Positions 62,768 through 64,000 of a DNA stretch of 64,000 bases are shown one piece after another. The notes under the pieces were generated by a model. It made no database searches, was not told the DNA's origin, and worked only from the letters and a program-made list of their open reading frames with translations. How positions within the stretch are numbered: the first letter of the stretch is position 1; each line of letters starts with the position of its first letter. The stretch comes from Sinorhizobium chiapasense (GTDB taxonomy: Bacteria > Pseudomonadota > Alphaproteobacteria > Rhizobiales > Rhizobiaceae), in the NCBI RefSeq assembly GCF_036488675.1, contig NZ_CP133148.1:744001-808000 (forward strand). Direction: 5' to 3'. Position numbers and translations under genes: made by a program.

Positions 62768-64000
62768 ATGGATGTCGCGGCCCTGACATTTCTGGCCCTC
62801 GGTCTCCCCTTCGTCGCGGCACTCGTGGCCCCGGTGCTGACGCGGTTTCTCGGTCACAACGCCGCCTGGCTGCTGGCTCTCGCGCCGGTCGCGATCTTCG
62901 TGCATTTTCTCCGCTTCGTTCCGGAAGTCGCTGACGGCGAAATGGTCACCGGCGGCTATGCCTGGATTCCCTCCTTCAACGTCAGCTTCTCCTGGCTGAT
63001 CGACGGCCTGTCGCTGACGTTTGCACTTTTGATTTCCGGCATCGGGGCGCTGATCGTCCTCTACTCGGGCGGTTATCTAAAGGGCCACCCGCATCAGGGC
63101 CGGTTCCTTTCCTTCATCCTGATGTTCATGGGCTCTATGCAGGGTCTCGTCCTTTCGGACAGTTTCCTGATGCTTTTCGTCTTCTGGGAACTGACGTCGA
63201 TTACTTCCTTCCTGCTGATCGGCTTCGATCACGGCCGCGAGGCCGCACGCCGTGCGGCGCTGCAGGCATTGGTCGTCACGGGGGGAGGAGGCCTGCTACT
63301 GCTCGCCGGCCTTCTCATTCTCTGGAACGTCAGCGGCATTACCCAGTTCTCGTTGCTTCTCTCTTTCGGTGAGGAGGTGAAGGGGAGCCCGTTCTATCTC
63401 GCAGCACTTCTTCTCGTGCTGGGCGGAGCCTTCACCAAGTCTGCGCAGTTTCCGTTTCATTTCTGGCTGCCGAATGCCATGGAGGCACCGACGCCGGTTT
63501 CGGCCTATCTGCATTCGGCGACGATGGTGAAGGCGGGGGTCTACCTCCTGATGCGGCTCAATCCGGTACTCGGGGGCACGCCGGAATGGCAAATCCTGCT
63601 GCCGTTGTTCGGGGTGGCGACGCTCGTGAGCGGCGCTGCGCTGGCGGTGCGTCAAACCGACCTCAAGCTGATGCTCGCCTATACGACGATGGCCTCGCTC
63701 GGTCTTCTGGTCCTGCTAACAGGCCTCGGTTCGCCGCACGCAATCGAGGCGGCGGCGCTCTATCTCGTGGCGCATGCGCTGTTCAAGGGCGCACTGTTCA
63801 TGGTTGCGGGCATTATCGACCACGAGACGGGCTCACGCGACCTGACAAAGCTCGGCGGGCTGCGCTCGGCCATGCCGCTGACCTTCGCGGTCGCACTTGC
63901 CGCCGCGCTTTCGATGGGCGGTCTGCCGCCGTTTTTCGGTTTCCTCGCAAAGGAGGAAATCTACGGTGCGCTTTCCACTTTCAATCTGCGCTCCATGGCC
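62768..64000 (+). CDS. MrpA/PhaA-type cation/proton antiporter subunit A, 3'-truncated
   Basis: 411 codons are visible before the window ends; full MrpA-type proteins are about 800-970 residues. Start at ATG 62768 (AAGGAG twelve bases upstream) or the in-frame ATG 62735. The N-terminal transmembrane segments and the proton-antiporter domain [43 protein letters not shown] with conserved Lys, His and Glu are clear, plus the [25 protein letters not shown] segment. This is the first gene of Mrp/Pha multi-subunit Na+(K+)/H+ antiporter operons, which confer pH and salt tolerance. Which of the Pha systems it is cannot be told here. Confidence 0.9.
   Translation, partial: MDVAALTFLALGLPFVAALVAPVLTRFLGHNAAWLLALAPVAIFVHFLRFVPEVADGEMVTGGYAWIPSFNVSFSWLIDGLSLTFALLISGIGALIVLYSGGYLKGHPHQGRFLSFILMFMGSMQGLVLSDSFLMLFVFWELTSITSFLLIGFDHGREAARRAALQALVVTGGGGLLLLAGLLILWNVSGITQFSLLLSFGEEVKGSPFYLAALLLVLGGAFTKSAQFPFHFWLPNAMEAPTPVSAYLHSATMVKAGVYLLMRLNPVLGGTPEWQILLPLFGVATLVSGAALAVRQTDLKLMLAYTTMASLGLLVLLTGLGSPHAIEAAALYLVAHALFKGALFMVAGIIDHETGSRDLTKLGGLRSAMPLTFAVALAAALSMGGLPPFFGFLAKEEIYGALSTFNLRSMA

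Overview
The window reads as a stretch of an alphaproteobacterial chromosome, almost certainly a Sinorhizobium/Ensifer species. The betI-betC-betB-betA order with an in-operon choline sulfatase, the RIME-type intergenic palindromes (three copies), the GC-rich codon use, and the mix of sodB, ohr/ohrR, gcd and a pha-type antiporter gene all point that way. I see no phage, insertion sequence, CRISPR array, integrase or rRNA. There is one tRNA, tRNA-Pro(CGG).

Layout. 1-4.4 kb: the 3' end of a hypothetical gene, a gamma-glutamyltransferase, a lipoprotein, tRNA-Pro and small ORFs. 4.4-7.7 kb: the assimilatory sulfate operon cysH-cysD-cysN (minus strand), closed by a strong hairpin terminator. 7.9-8.8 kb: a secreted/membrane gene pair. 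8.9-14.5 kb: betICBA (minus strand), converting choline-O-sulfate and choline to glycine betaine, with a perfect palindrome upstream of betI and RIME elements between betI/betC and betB/betA. 14.6-29 kb: an HdeD-like protein, two cyclic-di-GMP proteins with different domain architectures, a quinone oxidoreductase, an asparaginase, a DeoR regulator with an operator-flanked target, two glutathione transferases, an L,D-transpeptidase and an ohrR/ohr pair. 29.7-41.4 kb: a PhnA-domain protein, a HerA-like ATPase, a LysR-controlled MFS/aldo-keto reductase pair, an HAD hydrolase, a phosphatase, an alcohol dehydrogenase, a branched-chain aminotransferase and a TetR/membrane-protein unit with two matching operators. 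41.4-64 kb: one decayed secreted-protein gene, sodB, a WYL/LysE pair, two c-type cytochromes, a class A beta-lactamase, membrane PQQ glucose dehydrogenase, SelO, homocysteine methyltransferase, oligopeptidase, a universal stress protein/DksA-like pair behind a perfect FNR/FixK-type box, a TrhA-like protein, and the start of an MrpA/PhaA antiporter gene cut by the window edge.

Functionally this is core-like chromosome devoted to sulfur assimilation, osmoprotection, redox and envelope stress, and small-molecule metabolism. The most unusual material is not a gene cluster but the dispersed intergenic repeats. One family (R1, four near-complete copies and two partial) carries a ribosome-binding-site-like sequence followed by a conserved mini-ORF (MQQFKVLQRP). 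A second (R2, three copies) abuts or supplies the stop codons of the genes it follows, and one RIME copy encodes the tail of BetI. No clearly new multi-gene system is visible.
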